A stretch of DNA of 64,000 nt from an uncultured Flavobacterium sp. Lineage in GTDB: Bacteria > Bacteroidota > Bacteroidia > Flavobacteriales > Flavobacteriaceae. How positions within the stretch are numbered: position 1 is the first letter of the stretch; each line of letters begins with the position of its first letter. The notes below the pieces were generated by a model. The model made no database searches. It was not told the DNA's origin and saw nothing but the letters and a program-made list of their open reading frames with translations. The translations under genes were made by a program, and so were the position numbers. The stretch spans positions 535,762-599,761 of the forward strand of contig NZ_OY730230.1 in assembly GCF_963422545.1 (NCBI RefSeq), read 5' to 3'. Of this stretch, positions 61,771 to 64,000 are shown in pieces.

Positions 61771-63786
61771 CTATTCCATAAATGGAGCTCTGATTTTTTC
61801 GATATCGGCAATTTGCGCCGCAGTTCCAGTAGGAATTTCAAATAAAACATCACCTTCTGTGTAATCGATTTTTTGATAATCAGTCGAAATGGAAACTTTT
61901 TTAGCTTTTTTTCCGATTTTTCCGTTGCAAGTATATTTCACTTTATACTCTGTTGGCTTAATACTATAATCTAGTTCATACCAAGCTCTGTACGGAATTG
62001 CATCTTCAAAATTGTCGGCTGTAAACTTGAATTTTTTAGATGACATTTTATCCACTTTCAAAGTAACTTCCATCGTATCACATTCATAAAGCCCCTCTGT
62101 AGACAAGTTATAATTAACCATATTCATAACCGGAAGCGGCACAAATATTTTGGTTCCTTCAAACTCAAATTCTCTTGTAGAATCTTTTACTTTAATACGT
62201 TTGTCTTTTTCGTACATTACTTCCTGACGCACTTTGACTTTTGATGAGCCATTATGTTTTACAAAATCAAAAACAAAAGCATTTTTCTCTCTTGATTTAT
62301 CACTCCATGTCGCCGGGAAAATCGCATCAATTTCTTTACCTGATTTACTGGTATTTTTTACATACGGAGTTCCTTCAGGAGCGATCATTCTTCCGGAACT
62401 TTTCCAAATTAAATTACCTGTAGAATCCGGATATCCAACTTCTATAGAAACCTGACTTACGGGACTATCGTTTACGATATCATTGTCTTTATCCATTTTA
62501 ATCAAACCTCCGTTTAAAGAAGCAATTACCTGAACTTTTGAAAAATCTTCATCTAAGGGAGCTTCTGAAATGTATTTCTTCAAATCTTCTTTTGCAGCAT
62601 CACCTGATTTCAGAGTCAATGGAGTTAGAGTTCCACAAATAGTTGAATCCATAACTTCAATTGCAGAAAATTTTATTTCGTCAACAAATTGAACTTGTCT
62701 AATTTGAGTTCCTGATTTCAGGCTCACTCCTACACTGCCTCCTCCAAAAAGAAATCTAAAAAATCCGCTTGGTTTTTCTGGCGTTGTTGCTGGCGTAAAT
62801 TGTTTTTCAGGAGCGTCAAAAATTTGCTTTTGTACCATTCCAAGTGCAAATTCGCGTTGTTTGGTCAAAAGAGCTTCTTCTACTTTTTTTCTTTCCTCAT
62901 TAGAGAATTGATTATCAGTAATAATTTCGGTGACAATTCCACCCTGAGTCAGGATTTTTTCATATTCGCTCTCCCAGTTTACATCAACAAAAGACCAGCT
63001 TACATTTGCTTTAGCCGAAAAATAAGTGTGTACTTTTTTTACATCAATTGTTGTTTTAATTGTTGTGGTTGGCATATAAGCTTTGTACTTGATTTGATTT
63101 GAAACGTTCAAATTGTTTGTTCCGGCTTCTAATGCGTTTTTTACCACTGAAGCACTATAACGTCCCATTAAAATTGAAAGTGCATTTTCACCAAGTCCAA
63201 AAGTAGTTCCGGCACCTTCACCCTGAACATTAAAAGTCCACGGATTTGTACCGCCAAAAGGGTTGTTTGGAGATTTTTCTCCAACGATTTGCATCGAAAT
63301 CATATTCTCAGTTAACATAATTGGCCTTACATTGGTTTCGTCAAAATCTCTATCGACTCCTTTTGTAAAAGAGAATAATCCAAAAAGTTGTGATTGCCTT
63401 TGATTATTAAAACTTGTATGAAGTCTGTCTTTTAATTTATCAATTGCTTTTTTCAGTAAACCTTCAGGTAAATCAATTGTACTCGTAAAAGTCGTATAAG
63501 CACCAGCTTCTTCTTCAAGACCTTCGGCACCAATTACGGTCGAAGAATCTCCCTCTCCCTTAAAAACCTGCATCGAAAATTTAAATCTTCCATCAGGGTA
63601 TTTTGCTAGTCTTGGATTTTTTGGAAAATAGTAAAACTGCATTGGTAATCCGGCATCTCTCAATAACATATTATTAGGATCTGGCGAAAAAACGACTGTA
63701 AAATCTGCTCCGTCTTCTTTTTCTAAAAGAATTTCTACTGTTCCGGCTCCTGCATGAGGATAACCATAAGGTGTTGGTTGTGACAT
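61771..63786 (-). CDS. 671 aa protein of unknown family
   Basis: No family recognised. Starts MSQPTPYGYPHAGAGTVEILL, no signal peptide and no membrane span. The N-terminal part (about 15-115) alternates strands and loops (FTVVFSPDPNNMLLRDAGLP, FKFSMQVFKGEGDS) and resembles a beta-sandwich; about 110-125 is a helix (LLKKAIDKLKDRL). A Gly-rich patch (FGGGSVGVSLKSG) lies near residue 345. The C-terminal half has immunoglobulin-like strand patterns (VSQVSIEVGYPDSTGNLIWKSSGR). First readable gene of the cassette; nothing codes above it up to the window edge except 200 bp of AT-rich DNA that may hold its promoter. Confidence 0.85.
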   Translation of the reverse strand: MSQPTPYGYPHAGAGTVEILLEKEDGADFTVVFSPDPNNMLLRDAGLPMQFYYFPKNPRLAKYPDGRFKFSMQVFKGEGDSSTVIGAEGLEEEAGAYTTFTSTIDLPEGLLKKAIDKLKDRLHTSFNNQRQSQLFGLFSFTKGVDRDFDETNVRPIMLTENMISMQIVGEKSPNNPFGGTNPWTFNVQGEGAGTTFGLGENALSILMGRYSASVVKNALEAGTNNLNVSNQIKYKAYMPTTTIKTTIDVKKVHTYFSAKANVSWSFVDVNWESEYEKILTQGGIVTEIITDNQFSNEERKKVEEALLTKQREFALGMVQKQIFDAPEKQFTPATTPEKPSGFFRFLFGGGSVGVSLKSGTQIRQVQFVDEIKFSAIEVMDSTICGTLTPLTLKSGDAAKEDLKKYISEAPLDEDFSKVQVIASLNGGLIKMDKDNDIVNDSPVSQVSIEVGYPDSTGNLIWKSSGRMIAPEGTPYVKNTSKSGKEIDAIFPATWSDKSREKNAFVFDFVKHNGSSKVKVRQEVMYEKDKRIKVKDSTREFEFEGTKIFVPLPVMNMVNYNLSTEGLYECDTMEVTLKVDKMSSKKFKFTADNFEDAIPYRAWYELDYSIKPTEYKVKYTCNGKIGKKAKKVSISTDYQKIDYTEGDVLFEIPTGTAAQIADIEKIRAPFME

Positions 63787-64000
63787 AATTTAAAAATTTT
63801 AGTTATTATTTTATTAATGATAGTCCTAATTTTTGCCGCTTTAAAAAGTGCATAAAATGAACGATGTAAAATTGATTTTTTACAAACAACTATAAAACAG
63901 TAGATTAGCCCATTTTTCAAAATGATTTTACCTCGCAAAAAAGGGGAATTTTACCCTTGCAGTTCTAAAACGATTCAGATAATTTTGACCTGAATATTTT

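Noticed and set aside
58707..63786. Prophage
   Set aside because: The muramidase is phage-like, but no capsid, terminase, portal, tail or integrase gene is visible within the window.

Overview
The window is a low-GC, gene-dense chromosomal segment of a member of the Bacteroidota, most likely Flavobacterium or a close relative. The evidence is a SusC/SusD pair under an ECF sigma/FecR system, an LpxC-FabZ fusion, a PorX-type response regulator of the type IX secretion system, TAnnTTTG promoter boxes with little use of Shine-Dalgarno sites, and several families of AT-rich intergenic inverted repeats. No rRNA, tRNA, CRISPR array or prophage was recognised.

Layout. 1-7.3 kb (minus): sigma factor, FecR anti-sigma, STN-containing SusC receptor and SusD lipoprotein, a complete trans-envelope signalling and uptake locus whose substrate cannot be read. 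7.8-16 kb (minus): a degenerate GIY-YIG-like protein, sucD, an NTF2-like protein, a second LpxD-like acyltransferase, efp, lpxA, lpxC-fabZ, lpxD and an HD hydrolase; this is the lipid A initiation cluster plus housekeeping genes. 16-21 kb (plus): porX, tsaE, a DUF4262 protein, a frameshifted acetyltransferase, alanine dehydrogenase and a DUF4258 protein. 21-34 kb: mostly DNA and translation maintenance (ung, mutS2 without Smr, ettA, holA, pcrA/uvrD, a Sua5/YciO protein), with a DCC protein, a stand-alone HsdR-N nuclease-like protein, a GT2 glycosyltransferase and an OmpA lipoprotein.

34-44 kb is mixed: TauE exporter, HAD hydrolase, patatin, M1 peptidase, a REP-associated tyrosine transposase (RAYT) with two REP-like palindromes inside its own reading frame, a Dph6-like ATP pyrophosphatase, a HEAGH protein, DUF1697, a small lipoprotein and a PSD-family decarboxylase. 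44-58.5 kb: recG; a minus-strand trio (thioredoxin-like protein, membrane protein with a kinase-dimerisation-like tail lacking its histidine, PAS protein); a complete RND efflux operon followed by a bestrophin channel; and pheT.

58.7-63.8 kb (minus) is the least explained part: two large proteins with no recognised family and no signal peptide (671 and 720 aa), followed by a peptidoglycan-binding muramidase whose start overlaps the stop of the 720 aa gene. This cassette and the RAYT with internal REPs are the best candidates for undescribed biology. Intergenic DNA carries at least five families of inverted or direct repeats, several in more than one copy here.
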